Below, one piece after another: positions 42,269 through 54,571 of a stretch of DNA of 64,000 nucleotides. The notes under the pieces were generated by a model. The model was given only the letters and a program-made list of their open reading frames with translations, had not been told where the DNA came from and did not search any database. The DNA comes from Ustilaginoidea virens (Eukaryota; Ascomycota; Sordariomycetes; Hypocreales; Clavicipitaceae): NCBI RefSeq assembly GCF_000687475.1, contig NC_057316.1, forward strand, positions 3,410,001 to 3,474,000, in the 5' to 3' direction. Both the position numbers and the translations under genes were made by a program. Every line of letters starts with the position of its first letter. The first letter of the stretch is position 1.

Positions 42269-45175
42269 ATGCCGGGACGACAAGCGCACGGAAGGCCGCT
42301 GACATCCGCGCCGAAGCCGAGAGTAGGCGGCAAGAAGGGCTCCAAGGCCAGGTCGCAAAAAAACGCTCTGGACGCATTTGGCATTGCCCAGGATCTATAT
42401 CCTACCAGCTTCAAGAAAACCCCTCGAGCTCGGGAGCTAGAGGCAGCCATTGAGAGGAAGCACGGCAGGGACGGCAATGACCAGAGCGGCGACGACGAAG
42501 ACGACGACGACGAGCAGCAGCCGAGGAAGAAGCGAGCCAAGATCCCCCCAAGAGGAGCCCCGGACGACGGTGCCGAGGATGGCAGCGACAGCGAAGGCCA
42601 CGAATGGCGTTTGGGCGGCCTAAGAGAAGATGACGAGGACTCCGAGATTGAAAGCGACGACGCCTTTGGCGACAGCGACAACGAAAAGTTTCAGGAATAC
42701 TCATTTCGCGGGAGTAAGGCGAAGCCGGTACGTCGAGTCGCGCTGCGCACGGGGCCATCAAACGGAAACTTGTTACTAATGGGACGAAAGGATGACGACG
42801 CCGAGGACGATTCAAGCGACGACGAGGGCGAAACCCTCGGCGCGGACGCCGTTGACCTGGCGACTGCCTTGGATCAATGGGAAGAAGATTCGGATCCAGG
42901 GCAGGACGTGGAGGAAGCATCCGACTCGGGCGTATCTGATGAAGAAGAGGATGGCCAGGGGGGCGAAGACAGTGATGACGACGACGAAGACGGCGGCGAT
43001 GGCGATGGCGACGACGACGACGACGACGAACCTGACTCTGGAAAACTCAAGGCCTTGGAAGGAGTCATTTCCGAATACGGCGGAGAACCAAAGGCGGACG
43101 GTAAAACCAAAGCCGGGGCCGCTGCGAAGCTTTCCCTCGGGGACCTGGGCCTCTCCGGCTTGAACGACCCCTTTATGAAAAAGTCGGTCAAGCTCATCAA
43201 CAAGGAAGCCAAGCGCAAGCGCCCCGGGGCGACGCAGAAACTGGCGGTCCCCCTGTCGCGCCGAGAGCAGGGCCGGCTGGACCGCAGCGCCGCCCTCGAA
43301 AAGACAAACGAGACGCTGGATCGCTGGACCGAGACGGTCAAGCACAACCGACGGGCCGAGCACCTCGCCTTCCCGCTCGCCCAGAACTCCGCGACGGCGG
43401 GCCTGGACGCGTCGGAGATGCAGCCCCTCGACGCGGCCGGCCCCGCCAACGAGCTCGAGTCGGCCGTCCTGTCCATCATGCAGCAGAGCGGGCTGTCGAT
43501 GCGCAAGGCGCCCAAGCCCAAGCCCCAGCCCCAGCCCCGCGAGCTCGACGACGAGGGCAACGCGCTGTCGCGGAAGGAGGCGCTGGCCAGGAAGCGCATG
43601 GAGCGCGAGCTCAGCTCCCGCGAGGCCAAGCGCGCCAAGCGCATCAAGAAGATCAAGAGCAAGGCGTACCACCGGGTCCACAGGAAGCAGCGCGAGCGCG
43701 ACGACGCGGCCGCCCGCGAAGCCATGCAGGAGGCGGGCGACGTCGACTCCGAGGACGAGAGGGAGGCGCAGGATCGCCGCCGCGCCCTGGAGCGAGTCGG
43801 CCAGCGCCACAAGGAGAGCAAGTGGGCCAAGATGGGCGCCCGGGCGAAGCGCGCCGTGTGGGACGACGACTTCCGCGCCGGCCTGACGGAAATGGCTCGC
43901 AAGGACCAGGAGCTGCGCCAAAGGAAGGAGGGAAAGACGGCGGCGGCGGCGGCGGCGGCGGGCGGCTCCGACTCTGACGCAACGAGCAGCTCGGGATCCG
44001 ACGACGACGACGATGACGACGGCGACGACGATATCCGTCGCCGGCTCCAGGACCTCGAGGCTGAAGACGACGCGCCTCAGTCCGGGCTGATGAAGATGCG
44101 GTTCATGCAAAAGGCCGAGGCTGCCAAGAAGCAGCAAAACGACGACATGATTCGCCAAATCAGACGAGACCTCGACGGCCAGCAAGACTCGGAAGAAGTC
44201 GAGGTCCAGGTCGGCCGACAAAGCTACGGCACCGCCAAACCCGCCGCCTCCGCCTCCCCCCTGACCTCGACCGCCCCGTCGTCGTCCAAAGCAACGCGCG
44301 GGTCTGCAGCGCCCGACCACGACGACAACACCGGCGTCGCCATCATCACCAAGAGCCAGGGCCCCACGACCGCCTCGCCAGCCCCCTCCCCGGCCGGCGC
44401 CTGGTCCCGCGGCGAAGCTCGCCGCAAAGTCCCCGCCAAGGACCTCGACGTCAACGCCACCATCCTCACGGCCTCCCGCCGCCCCGCCGCCCCCAAGGCC
44501 GCTGCAGCCGCCGCAGCCGCCGCAGCTGCCGTCCCCGACGACGAATCCGACTCGGACCCCGACCCCGACCCCGACCTCGACTCCGACCTTCAACACCTGC
44601 CTCTCGCCATCCGTGACCAAGCTCTCGTCGCCCGCGCCTTTGCCGGCGACGACGTCGTCGCCGAATTCGCCCGCGAGAAGGACGCAGTCGCCCAGGCGGA
44701 CGATGACAAGGTCATCGACAACACGCTGCCGGGGTGGGGGTCCTGGGTCGGCGATGGCGTCAGCAACCGCGACAAGAAGCGTCATCAGGGAAGGTTCCTG
44801 ACCACGGTCAAGGGCATCAACAAGAAGGACAGGCGGGATGCTAAGCTGGACAAGGTCATCATCAGCGAGAAGCGCATAAAAAAGGTATGCGTCCCCGAGG
44901 GATTGCAGCGCCCCCCCCCCCCCCCCCTTCTTCCCGTCGTTGGTTGTTGCGGCGAGGCACCAATGTACTGACACAAAAGTTTGCGTCTGCAGAACGATCG
45001 CTACCTTGCGTCCCAGCTGCCCCATGTTTTCGAGTCGCGTCAGCAGTATGAGCGTTCGCTCAGATTACCAGTCGGGCCGGAATGGATGACAAAGGAGACG
45101 TTCCAGGACAGCACCAAACCAAGAGTGCTCATGAAACAAGGCATCATTGCCCCTATATCTAAGCCAATCTTGTGA
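42269..45175 (+). CDS. utp14: U3 snoRNP/SSU processome protein Utp14
   Basis: Nucleolar 18S rRNA processing factor that activates the helicase Dhr1. Exons 42269-44884 and 44993-45175, about 932 aa. The N-terminal region is basic and then highly acidic (DDDDE runs). The Utp14 core follows: VPLSRREQGRLDRSAALEKT, ETLDRWTETVKHNRRAEHL, then RIKKIKSKAYHRVHRK, ERVGQRHKESKWAKMGARAK, and the conserved GWGSWVGDGVSNRDKK near the C-terminus. The second exon supplies the family's tail, NDRYLASQLPHVFESRQQYE and MKQGIIAPISKPIL. The phase-0 intron has GTATGC and CAG and contains a C-run. GC3 is high, giving a 737-codon antisense shadow. The start is set by MPGRQAHGRP directly after the A-run leader. Confidence 0.95.
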
Positions 45176-45762
45176 AAAGCGCAGTGTGGGCCATGGTTTA
45201 TGGGGGGTCAGCTTTGCCAGGTAGATGTAGCAGCCTGGATAGAAAAAGCGTTTTTATTAAAAGACTCGCCTTTTTTTTTCCTTTATTTTTTTTGGTGGGT
45301 AGGGGGGATATCCTATACAATATTATCCTATACAATATTCATACATACATCCATCCGCGCGTCAAACAGAAACGCTTGCAGACCATCTCACCAAGCTGTA
45401 TTTTTTGGCTTGAAGACGCCCGTGTCCGAAATAAAAGAAACTAATTGCCAAGAGAAACGCGTTCCCGCATCATGCTATCGCGGAGCCATAGGTCATACTA
45501 CCTCTACTTGAACCCATCGGGCCTTCCCTGAAATCTCTGGCCTTGTTTGTCCACCTTCTTTCGTCTCTCTTATTTTCCGTCCCAATTCGCCCTTCATGTC
45601 GCTTCATACAGGTACGCGAAACGCGTTGTTCAGTAGTGCTCATAAGATGCGACATTGTCAAAACACCACCTTTTTACAGGGAAAAAGGGGAAAAAAAAGA
45701 GTGAAAAGGAAAAGGCAAAAAAGAAAAAAAGAAAAAAAAACACTGTCTTCATACAGAAGCGC
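45176..45762. other. Convergent 3' spacer between UTP14 and VCX1
   Basis: T-rich and A-rich segments (45271-45292, 45690-45740) fit 3' UTRs of the two converging genes. No gene is seen. Confidence 0.5.
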
Positions 45763-47448
45763 CTAAATGGAAATGGGTGACTTGTCAAACGCTCCGCTGG
45801 GAGTGGCGTAGAACGCAACAGCGATGATGACATACAAGCCCAATAGCATGACCCCTTCAAGGTAATTGGATTTGCCATCTTGAACGGTGTACGTGACGAC
45901 CAGGACAGAAACAGCAAAAGCCACAGTCTCGACTTCACAATGCAGTCAGTGCTACCGGTTTTCTGGGTAAGCAGAGAGTTTCGGGTACACTTACAAGTCT
46001 CAAAGCGCAGGGACATGGGCTGACCAATGATCCAGCCGACGATGACGAGAAAAGGGGTCACCCCGAGAGCAATTTGAATGCTTGAACCTATGGCCACCCC
46101 CAATGCGAGATCCATCTTATCTCGAAGCGCCACTACCACAGCAGTGGCGTGCTCGGCAGCATTGCCAACAATGGGTATAAGAATCAGACCAATAAAAGCC
46201 TTGCTGATACTGGTGCTCTCGACAATGTCGTCGATACTTCCCACGAGGTATTCGGCACAAATAGCGACCAATACTGTGACAACTACCAAAACGACGGTGG
46301 CAGCGACAGGTCCCATGGTGGGCTCTTCACCATGCTCAACTTCAGCAGCTTGCTGGGCCTCGGCATCAAAGAGGTTGCTGTGAGTTTTGAGCTGAAACAC
46401 GAGGTAGATGACGTAAAGGAGCAAAAGAATAATGGCTGTGCCCCTCGACAAGATCAGGATACTCTTGTTTTTGTCGTCGGTTTGGTGTTGGTCGAGAACA
46501 GCGTAGAGCTACGGCAGCCGCAAAGGTTAGGTACGGAAAACCGGTTTCGGCCGAGGCGTGGAGAGGGAAGAGCAGCAAAACTTACAGCGGCAGGGATCAC
46601 AAGAGAGGCAGACGAGAGAGTCATGAGAGAACATGTTGTCTGAGCAACAGCCCCAGAGAAGGTTTGCTCGGTTCCAGCTCCGTTTTGTCCGCGGTGAACC
46701 AAACCACCAAACAAAAAGCACATGCCCATGACCAAGAGGAGGTTCGACAGAATGGAACCCAGCATGGAGGATTGGACCACCTCGATCTGACCGTCTCTGA
46801 GGGCTACGATACTGACCTGCAATGTTTTTTGAAACAAGGTTTTTTGAGATTCAGGATTAGCCAGCACTCTTCAACCTGACAAAAGGAGTCGAGGAGGTGT
46901 GGCGGTGTGGCGGTGTCACTTACAATCAATTCGACGGCATTCCCAAAAGTTGCATTCAACAAGCCGCCCATGGTTTGGCCAAGCTTCATGGAAATTTCAT
47001 CGGTTGCAAAAGACAGAACCGCGGCAAGTGGAATGATGGCGAAAAAGTTGATGGTGAAGACAGCCGTTGAATTCCAGTTGAGAGCACCAGCCACGATACC
47101 CATGGGCACCATGACCAAGAGGAAATTGACATAGCCTGGACGGCAGCACATGGATTAGCTGGTAAACAGTCGGCCGAAAGGGCGACGCGACAACGACGAA
47201 TACTCACTGCTTAGAAGCGTGACCTTGGTTATATGCCAAGAGTATGCAGCACTGCGCACGATGATGGAGTGGCTATCATTGCCAGGAGTGTGCTTGTAAT
47301 CGAACAAGAAGGTCAGAACGCCATTCCTCTGCTGCTGCTGCTGCTGCTGCTGAAAGTGATGATTTCCAGCTGGAGCCGGCGAAGCAGTTTCGCCATTAAT
47401 CAACGGGGTGCGCTCGCCGTCAATGGCTCTCGATTTGTTGTTTGACAT
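45763..47448 (-). CDS. vcx1: Vacuolar Ca2+/H+ exchanger (CAX/Vcx1 family)
   Basis: Antiporter that loads cytosolic calcium into the vacuole using the proton gradient. Five exons: 47448-47208, 47135-46924, 46816-46586, 46508-45995 and 45932-45763, about 455 aa, with family sequence continuous across each junction (for example [13 protein letters not shown] and [16 protein letters not shown]). The two signature repeats of CAX proteins are present: [15 protein letters not shown] in the first half and [14 protein letters not shown] in the second. About 11 hydrophobic helices are visible, with an acidic loop (AEVEHGEEP) between halves. The N-terminus contains a polyglutamine run coded by a CAG repeat (CTG on the plus strand, about 47331-47352). 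The frame is open upstream to 47619 (ATESFRKIRRQ before the chosen Met), so a longer N-terminus is possible. Confidence 0.94.
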
Positions 47449-49709
47449 TTGGCGACGGATCTTTCGGAACGACTCGGTGGCTTCCGAGAAAACGAGAAAA
47501 GAAAACTCGAAATCAGTATTGAATATAAGGTATCTCGAAGATGGGACGAGCTGGCAAGCAATATGAGGGGGCGCCGACAAGAGTGGCAGGTGCTCAGGGT
47601 CATTGACGAAGAAGCTCAACAGATTCGGGGATAAAAGGGAAGGGGAAAGGAGGAACCTATTCCGGCCTTGGTAGGGGTTGAGCTGAACAGGGTAAACAAC
47701 GAAGCACGGAAGAAACCAAGAAGATATGACGATGGAGGGCCAAGCATGTTCGCGTGTTCTCGACTCCTAGTCTGTGGCGCAATGAGGACTGCATGTCCTT
47801 AGCGTTGCCAGAGCATTGTTTTCCGCCTTGTTCCCCACTGGGCACTTGTACTAGCAGAGAGCGAAAGTCAAAAAGGTCGACGCCTTTGGCCCTATGTTTT
47901 AGACTTTGGTGTAGGTGGGAGAAGAATGGGAACTATTAGACGAGGCTAGTAGGTACCTAGTTGAAGGTGGCGGAGCGGGCAGAGGGTTGGGATGAACACT
48001 TTGATGGCAAATAAGAACAAGTGACGACGGCTTCCACGCTCTTTTGCGTTTTTTTTTTGCGTGGCGTTTCTTCTTTCTCGCCCATCGTTTCTCGTGCAGC
48101 GTTTCTCGAGCCGGACAAAACGATTCTTTCCCGCCGTTGTTGTTGGTGTTGTTGTTGTTGTTGTTGTTGTTGAGATGAGAGGACTGGCAACAAGCTGCAG
48201 GGAATCGAGTGGGCATGATGCTGCTTTCAAAGGGGAAAGTCTTTGAAGCCTTTGAACGCATCGTGACTGACCACGTCGCTACATGATGGCAGTATCCGAG
48301 AGAAGGGCAAGGAAAATTCCGCTTACCTAGTCCACCAAACACCATGATTCGTGATAAGTGATTATGAGCTTGCCACGGGCTGGGGTTGTTCAACAGAGGC
48401 AGCTAGATAGATGATGGGCCGTTCTTTTGCACCGCCACTGTTGGGATTGAGATTGATCATGTGGTTTTGTCAATATCAAGTTGGAGTTGCCAAGGCCTCC
48501 TCAACTGGACATGGAGGGTTTGCAGGACCAAAGGTGGAATGAAACTTGACTACATCAACAAGAGCGAATGAGGCAAGAGCCACCGCGATTTCGCAGCTGC
48601 AGGCTGGGGCCAAGTGCCACCTGCTGGAGCGCCTGCCGCCTGCCGCCTGCCGCCTACCGCCTACCGCCTCGAGGGACGCGCATGCGCCAAGAGCGTTGGT
48701 GCGAGGCTGGAGCATGGTGCTGAGTCCTCCTGGTTTGAGAGAACTGAGCACGACGGAAAGAGGGAACAGCTACCTGTCTGCGACCAAGTGGCCAGGCAGA
48801 ACATTTAGCAGGCCTGCGGGTAGCTTCTCCGTATCTGTACGGAGTACTCCGCACATGGACCACTTTTGCCGCCACGATTGGGTCTTGGCATGACACATGC
48901 ACGCACCAAGCCCAAGCCCATAGCAGGAGCAGGAGGCCTCCCTCTGCAGGGCCCTTGCTTGGTTTGGCTTGGCCCTGCCCTTGGGTGTGGGCACTGTGTG
49001 GCCGTGGCACCGCATGCTCCTTGTGCACCGTGTGCACCTTGTGCAAAGTTGCAAAGTGCGTTGCACTTGTGTGATGGACTTGAATCATCAGCCTGTGGCC
49101 CACAATAGCTCGCGCCACAAACAAGTTGCACAAATAAAACTACGAAATACTCCGTAAAGCTGCACATGCTCTTCCTGTACGTCATTGTCGTCTCGCACCG
49201 ATCGACGCCAACATTTCTCGATTCAAGCAGTCTGGTCCACATACCTAGGTACCTAAGACAGAGCAGCCAACGGATAGCTACTCCGTATCCGCTGAGCCTG
49301 CACGTACACCGTCTCCCGTCTCCCCCGTCTCCCCGTCTCTTCCCCTTGCTGGCTAGGGCATTCTGTTTCTTGTCTCCGCGTCATCACAGTTCCTCATCCT
49401 CTAGACCAATACAGTTTCCGGAAATCTAGCATGCAATCTTCTTCAACCACCCCTTCCGAGACATTCCAACACCTACACAAACTGGGCTACTGGGCAGCTT
49501 AGCCGGAGGGGAAAGAGGTACGTCTGGTACGGATTCCTCCGTAGTCGTACCCGACTTCTTATTGTACTACCCACGTCGCTGGCCACGGAAAAAAAAAAAA
49601 AAACTGAAAAAAAACTGAAAAAAAAAAAATGCCTCGGAAATCGTAAATCATAGGCAACCTAGTGCTTTACAACATTGTCAGCATCCTACTGCCATGAGTA
49701 CATCGTGGT
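47449..49709. other. Spacer of 2.3 kb upstream of VCX1
   Basis: Contains TAGGTACCTAG at about 47951, (TTG)n at about 48140-48172, a 7-bp GCCTGCC minisatellite at 48631-48665, TACGGAGTA at 48838, TACTCCGTA at 49148 and 49279, CCTAGGTACCTAAG near 49243, and A-runs at 49589-49630. No gene is seen; the region includes the VCX1 promoter and the GH81 3' end. Confidence 0.5.
48631..48665 (+). repeat. 7-bp GCCTGCC minisatellite, five copies
   Basis: Three GCCTGCC and two GCCTACC units in tandem. Confidence 0.85.
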
Positions 49710-52700
49710 TCAAATGTCCAAACCTGCTGAATATGCCATGTACCAAGTCAAGGATGCACCTCCGTCCAACCATTGTGGCTCAAAGTCTCGACTGGTAAAG
49801 AATCGCCATGCTTCTTGGGGCTCAATGGTGGCGTAGTTGGCGTAAATGACTCCTTTCCACGCGTTTTGAATCCCCTCCATTCTTCCGTTGCTAAAGAATG
49901 CGTCCCATTCCTCCCGGACAAAATCCTCATCCCTCACCAGCAGCGTCGGCGGCAAGATTGGTATCATGTGTATGCCCTGGATGGCTTCTATGTTGGGGTC
50001 AAAGTACGTTGTGTGGTCTATCTTGTTCTCAAACAGGATGCCCGCCACTTTGTTGCCGATAAACTGCCTTGGTTGCACCACGTTGTCCTTCTTGTACAGG
50101 TAGTAATTCTGCAAGCTTCGCGCAATAACCGCCAGCTGGAGGTTTCCCCTAAACAAGCGCGAATTAGCTCTTCGTTCCAAAGCTGCCTGAGCCCTGTATA
50201 CGCTCTGTTTCGCCCTCACCTCATCTCAAGGTCGGCGTTCTGGCTAATCTTCCCCCACATTTTCAACGCATAAGCACACATCATGTCCTCTGAGCTGGAT
50301 TCTTGGTTCTGAATGCTACTTGTCAGTCATGATTCGGGATAGCCGTATAAATCACGCGCACGCGCTGGGCGCTGGCTATACGCACCTTTCCATCCAGCGC
50401 GGCATAAAGACCATGAGCCCAGCTGTGTCCGTGATACCAATCAAAGCTGCGCCAAACAGGAAAGAACTTGTCTCGCTTGCTAGGGTTGGCCACGTCACGT
50501 ACGAGCAGGTTGACATAATCTTTATTCTCCTTGGCCCATCCCGGATCAAGATGACCGATGGTCGCAGCGGCTAGGATGTGATATCCGTAGTGGAAGTGAT
50601 GATCATTGTAGTAAGTGTTACCAAAGTCGATACCGGCGTCTCCCGTCTCGTAGCTCGCTGATGAAACCAGGCCCCCCCACGCAGCTGTACACATTGCAAT
50701 TAGAGAGAAGCCGTCCTACGAGTGGGCTGCGTTACATATCAAGCCACTCACTTTCATAGGTCAAAGGGAACTTTTGCTTGTTCGCTGCAAAAATGCCAAA
50801 AGAAGACTTTAATTGATCAAGTCCTCTTTTTGCCATTTCTCTTTCGCCAAGCAACTCATACAAAACGTATAAGATTGTTGCGAATTTGGCAAGGGCCTAT
50901 CGTCAAGTATCAGAACCACACGTTGTTTTTAGTATTCTTTGCACTTGAAAATGGTGGGGGAAAGTCTGAGTACAAGTCAACCTACCTTTCCACTGAAATA
51001 CATCGAGTCCAAGTTGGTTTGGGCGAGCATGTTCTGAGTTAGCTCCTTCGCTGCTGCGGCCCGAATGGTAGATTTGGCCTCGCCCGACAACTCATGCACT
51101 GAACCTCTTTTTGGGTGCCAAGGAGAAAATCCCATGTCGACCGGCATGTGAGGTTCAACCATTGTCCAAGAAGTGCCTTTGACCAACGTGGACATGCCCT
51201 TTGTGGGTGATTGCAGTTTCACGTCCCGAACTCGCTTCTTTGTTTCCCAATCAAACGACGAAGTATGATGCGGGAGAGCAAACATGTAGAGATCGCCATG
51301 CTGGTGCCCTTCCTTTTGGAATTTGAAAGTATATGAGCCTTCATTTCGTACCGCCGTTCCGGATATGTCGATAGATGCAGGGTATACGCCTGCACCGTCG
51401 TCGAAAAGGTCCTCCGCGCCCTTGGTGCCAGGGTCCTTGCAAACCTGGATCAGTCCGTGAAACGAATGCTGAGACTCGGCCAAACCGTTGTTGAGAACCT
51501 TGAGATCCAGCTCTGGTCCTTTTGTTCTCCAGGCGTACAGGCGCCATACGGTTCCGTCTTCGAGGTGAAAGTTGTATTTTGTGACGTGCTCCTTGAAATG
51601 GTGCGTGAACCGGCTTACGGTTTTGAAGTACACGCCTGACTGGATCAACGGCACGGATCCGTCATATAGTGCCGTCATGTAGGCCATTCCTTGCACCAGC
51701 GGAAACGATATAGCTGGTGGAGCAGTGCTGTTCTTATGTATGTGAACTCTTGATGAAAATGCCGTAATGCTATCCATCGATATGGTTGTTTCGCTGCCCA
51801 GTTCCTTGGCGGACAAGACAATAGATTGTATCCCAATCGGATTCAGGTAATACGAAGAAGCTCCATTAAACTTTTCCTGGCCGAATACTCTCTGGTGTTG
51901 GTCAATGTGCGAGCATGCCATGCCCCAGCTAGCACTTGTTCCCTTCCCTCCTGCCCACGACACCGAGTACGGAAAAGTGAACGTAGGCCCCCTCTGATCA
52001 CCCAAGAAAAAATTTGAGTAGAATTTGTTGGTTTGTATCGGTCCCTGGGAATGAACACCCTTCCGTGGAACTGGATGCTCATGTCGGACTCGGATGTCTG
52101 ACGAGGGTGGCTTTGTATCCACAGGCTGGGCGAAAATGTTTTGCGTCGCCATGATCCGACAACTCCGTTGTGCTTGACAGGAAGACTTTAGCGGTGTGTT
52201 GGATGACGACAAGTTTGCTTTACTGCCGAAAACCTTCTTCAATATCCGAGGATTGGCCAGATTTAAGGAGCGATACAGCCCAGCTTTACCGAAGCGAGGG
52301 ATTTGTGGTGGCTTGGTCTTGACGGGGTCCAACACGATGCCGATGCGACTTTTTCTGTTCCTTGCGGCCTTGAATGGAATCCCGCTTGTTGTATTGTTGC
52401 ACGCGGCTCCTTCAAGGGTTGGTGTTTGAAGAAAGTAAGAAATGCTCGAGCCCCGTTTCGTGGCAGAAAGTTTTAGCGAGGACTTGCTGGGGTAGTTAGT
52501 AGATTTGCTATTCCTGCCTGTTTGTGATCGTTGTAATCGTTGTAATCGTTGACAGCTATCTTCGGCCCAATCAACAATTTGTACGAGGCCTATGCTGCAA
52601 GTCAGCCAGCAAAACCAAACAAGCAGTTCATAGACATCCATAGTATAACAATCGAAACCGCTCTGTAGCCTTTGTTCCAGCTTGGAGACGGGTATCTGAC

Positions 52701-52782
52701 GTCTGGTGCAGACAAGGAAAAAAGGGCAACTGGGATTACTTTGGCTGACATGCCCAGAGATATCTTGGCTCATGATAGGCAC
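49710..52782 (-). CDS. GH81 endo-1,3-beta-glucanase (Eng/Acf2 family)
   Basis: Hydrolyses cell-wall beta-1,3-glucan, typically during cell separation, autolysis or mycoparasitism. Exons: 52782-50986, 50896-50752, 50684-50386, 50308-50220 and 50148-49710. The family core starts near [11 protein letters not shown] and [16 protein letters not shown]. The catalytic region reads [20 protein letters not shown] (general-acid Asp) in exon 3, and NQESSSED (nucleophilic or base Glu) begins exon 4, placed after [13 protein letters not shown]. The full frame from 52782 gives 922 aa. Starting at Met 52152 gives 712 aa, the usual size of intracellular GH81. The 210 codons between are uninterrupted, basic and Ser-rich, and include a hydrophobic stretch after MDVYELL (Met 52641) that could be a signal anchor. 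No classic signal peptide is present. Codon composition is less GC-rich than in neighbouring genes. Confidence 0.9.
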
Positions 52783-53656
52783 CAGGGTGTAAGATGGCGG
52801 GATTGATTCACGATGCGGGCTGCGTAGAGTTCAATACATTGTGGGAATGCCGAATCATCCTTACCTTGCTGAATCAGTTTACCACAGGAGATTATAGGAC
52901 ATGCGGTTAGGAAGACGTTTCTAGCAGCCTGGAGCAATGCGAGGTTGTAGGATTATAAGAATTGGAAGAAATGTGCATGATCATCATCGGGTTCGAGATG
53001 GAATCGCGTCGTTGGTTCGAAGACGAGATGAAGAGTCCAGTCTTTCGCCCCTGGACGGTGACTGCCTCGTTGAAGCACACGGGTACCTGCCCACCTGCTT
53101 GCTCCCCTCAACTTGCTTGCCTACCTACCTACCTACCTAGGTAAGGTAGGTAGGTTAGGTAGGTAGGCAGGCTGTCCCCTTGCGTACCTGTCGAGATGGG
53201 CAGGTCATTTGACGTTTCCGAGTGCCGGGATCTGCTGTCCTGTCCTGATGCAAGATTTGTCGTGGTAAAACGAGTCACGACCTTTAATCACACATATGTT
53301 CCCTGGAGTTTGCCGCCAATGCCGCCAATGCCGCCAAAAGGATGCACGATTTGCACAATCGTGGTGCTTTTTCTGAAGCCTTTGACTGACCTTTCCGGCT
53401 TCAAACATGCAGCTGACGGTGTATTGTGATGTCAGCACAACTTGGTGGCTCACGCGTATCCCAAGTCAGCTGTCTGGATGGACACAATAAGCCCCATGAT
53501 CACGAGTTGCAGCTTGATGATGGAAGCTCCAGTCCAGAAAATACAATCAGCCGGTGGAATGTAGAGTGGCCCAGGTCTGATGACGGGTTGGATTCATCAT
53601 TCTTAATTCTCCTACGCATGCCCGGCGACCAAAGTCGGAGCCAACCCATCGTCGAG
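52783..53656. other. Spacer between GH81 and STN1 with a CCTA/TAGG palindrome cluster
   Basis: Contains the TAGGT/ACCTA cluster at 53119-53171 and three CCGCCAATG units at about 53310-53338. No gene is seen. Confidence 0.5.
53119..53171. repeat. CCTACCTA/TAGGTAGG imperfect palindrome cluster
   Basis: CCTA units read into CCTAGG and then TAGG units, ending GGTAGGTAGGC, so the two halves can fold on each other. It resembles the cluster at 1817-1880. Confidence 0.85.
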
Positions 53657-54571
53657 TCACAATCCCAAAGCCCCGTATTTGCCACTAGTTGATCCGCTTC
53701 GAATCAGATCCCTCAGTTGCCTCCCCACGTCGACGGGCTCAGACGCGGCGTTTAATTTGGATCTCGCTGGGAAAGAGGCGACAGAGGTTGCCAAGAGCTT
53801 TGCTGGCTTTGCCTTGGTGGCTAGTCCGACTTGGGGAGCGTCCCTGAGGCGGTCTCTCTTCCGCTGTAGATTTGCTTCTGAAGCCTCGCTTTCCTTGCGA
53901 CATCGCCGAATATCTCTGGGCCGCAACACCCATGGCTTCTGCAAGGTGTCGCAGCGGAATTTTGTCCTCTTCTGCCAAAGAGCAATTTCTTGTGCGGTGC
54001 TGTTCAGGATGACCATTTTCTCCACTTTGATCTGTTTCTCCTCCCGATACAGCGACAGACTTCCTTTTACATCCACAACGTCTCCCACATCGACGTCTTT
54101 GTTTTGGTCCGTCGCAGGGCCGACGTGGAACGTGTCTGTACTTTCTACAATACTCTTGGCTCGCGCGGACCGATTTCCATCATCCGAGGCAGAGAATTTA
54201 GTTGTGAGTGCTTGCGTCTCGACCAACGCCTCGATGCATCTACCGCTACTGTCGTCGATGGTGAGAACACGTCGGCCGGGAAAATCGTCAATCGCGACGA
54301 CTGGGCCAACCACGCGAACCCATTTTATTGGCAAGTTACTGTAGAAAAAGAAATTCTCTCCTATATTCCGAGTTACTGCCGTGCTCGATACCAACCAAGA
54401 CTTTTTCTTTTTTTTCCCCCTGCACGCTGCGATGCGATACTCACCCTCGAATCCGGCATGCTGCTGAAGAGCGTGAATCTCAGAGGCGTGGAGCAAACAC
54501 CAGGTATTGACAGTTGGGGACAGATGAAAGCAGTAGCGTGGGTAGATTTCGGTCTTGCAGGTTTTACTCAT
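53657..54571 (-). CDS. stn1: Telomere-capping protein Stn1 (CST complex)
   Basis: OB-fold subunit of the Cdc13/CTC1-Stn1-Ten1 complex that protects telomeric single strands and assists lagging-strand fill-in. Exons 54571-54445 and 54360-53657, about 276 aa. The N-terminus EIYPRYCFHLSPTVNTWC and the OB-fold core IKWVRVVGPVVAIDDFPGRR, LTIDDSSGRCIEALVE, then VDVGDVVDVKGSLSLYREEK fit Stn1. The C-terminus is basic and disordered, without the winged-helix domains of yeast Stn1, as is usual for filamentous fungi. The 84-bp intron (GTGAGT, TAG) has no stop and a length divisible by three, so retention would insert 28 residues (including KKKKK) into the OB fold rather than truncate it. Removing it restores GFEG-ENFFFYSNLPIKW. 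Confidence 0.88.
   Translation of the reverse strand: MSKTCKTEIYPRYCFHLSPTVNTWCLLHASEIHALQQHAGFEGEYRIAACRGKKKKKSWLVSSTAVTRNIGENFFFYSNLPIKWVRVVGPVVAIDDFPGRRVLTIDDSSGRCIEALVETQALTTKFSASDDGNRSARAKSIVESTDTFHVGPATDQNKDVDVGDVVDVKGSLSLYREEKQIKVEKMVILNSTAQEIALWQKRTKFRCDTLQKPWVLRPRDIRRCRKESEASEANLQRKRDRLRDAPQVGLATKAKPAKLLATSVASFPARSKLNAASEPVDVGRQLRDLIRSGSTSGKYGALGL

Noticed and set aside
42812..45025. 737-codon minus-strand ORF
   Set aside because: Antisense shadow of UTP14, whose family motifs are unmistakable on the plus strand.
53119..53171. Interstitial telomere repeat near STN1
   Set aside because: The unit is TAGG/CCTA with palindromic arrangement, not TTAGGG in one orientation, and a similar cluster lies far away at 1817-1880.
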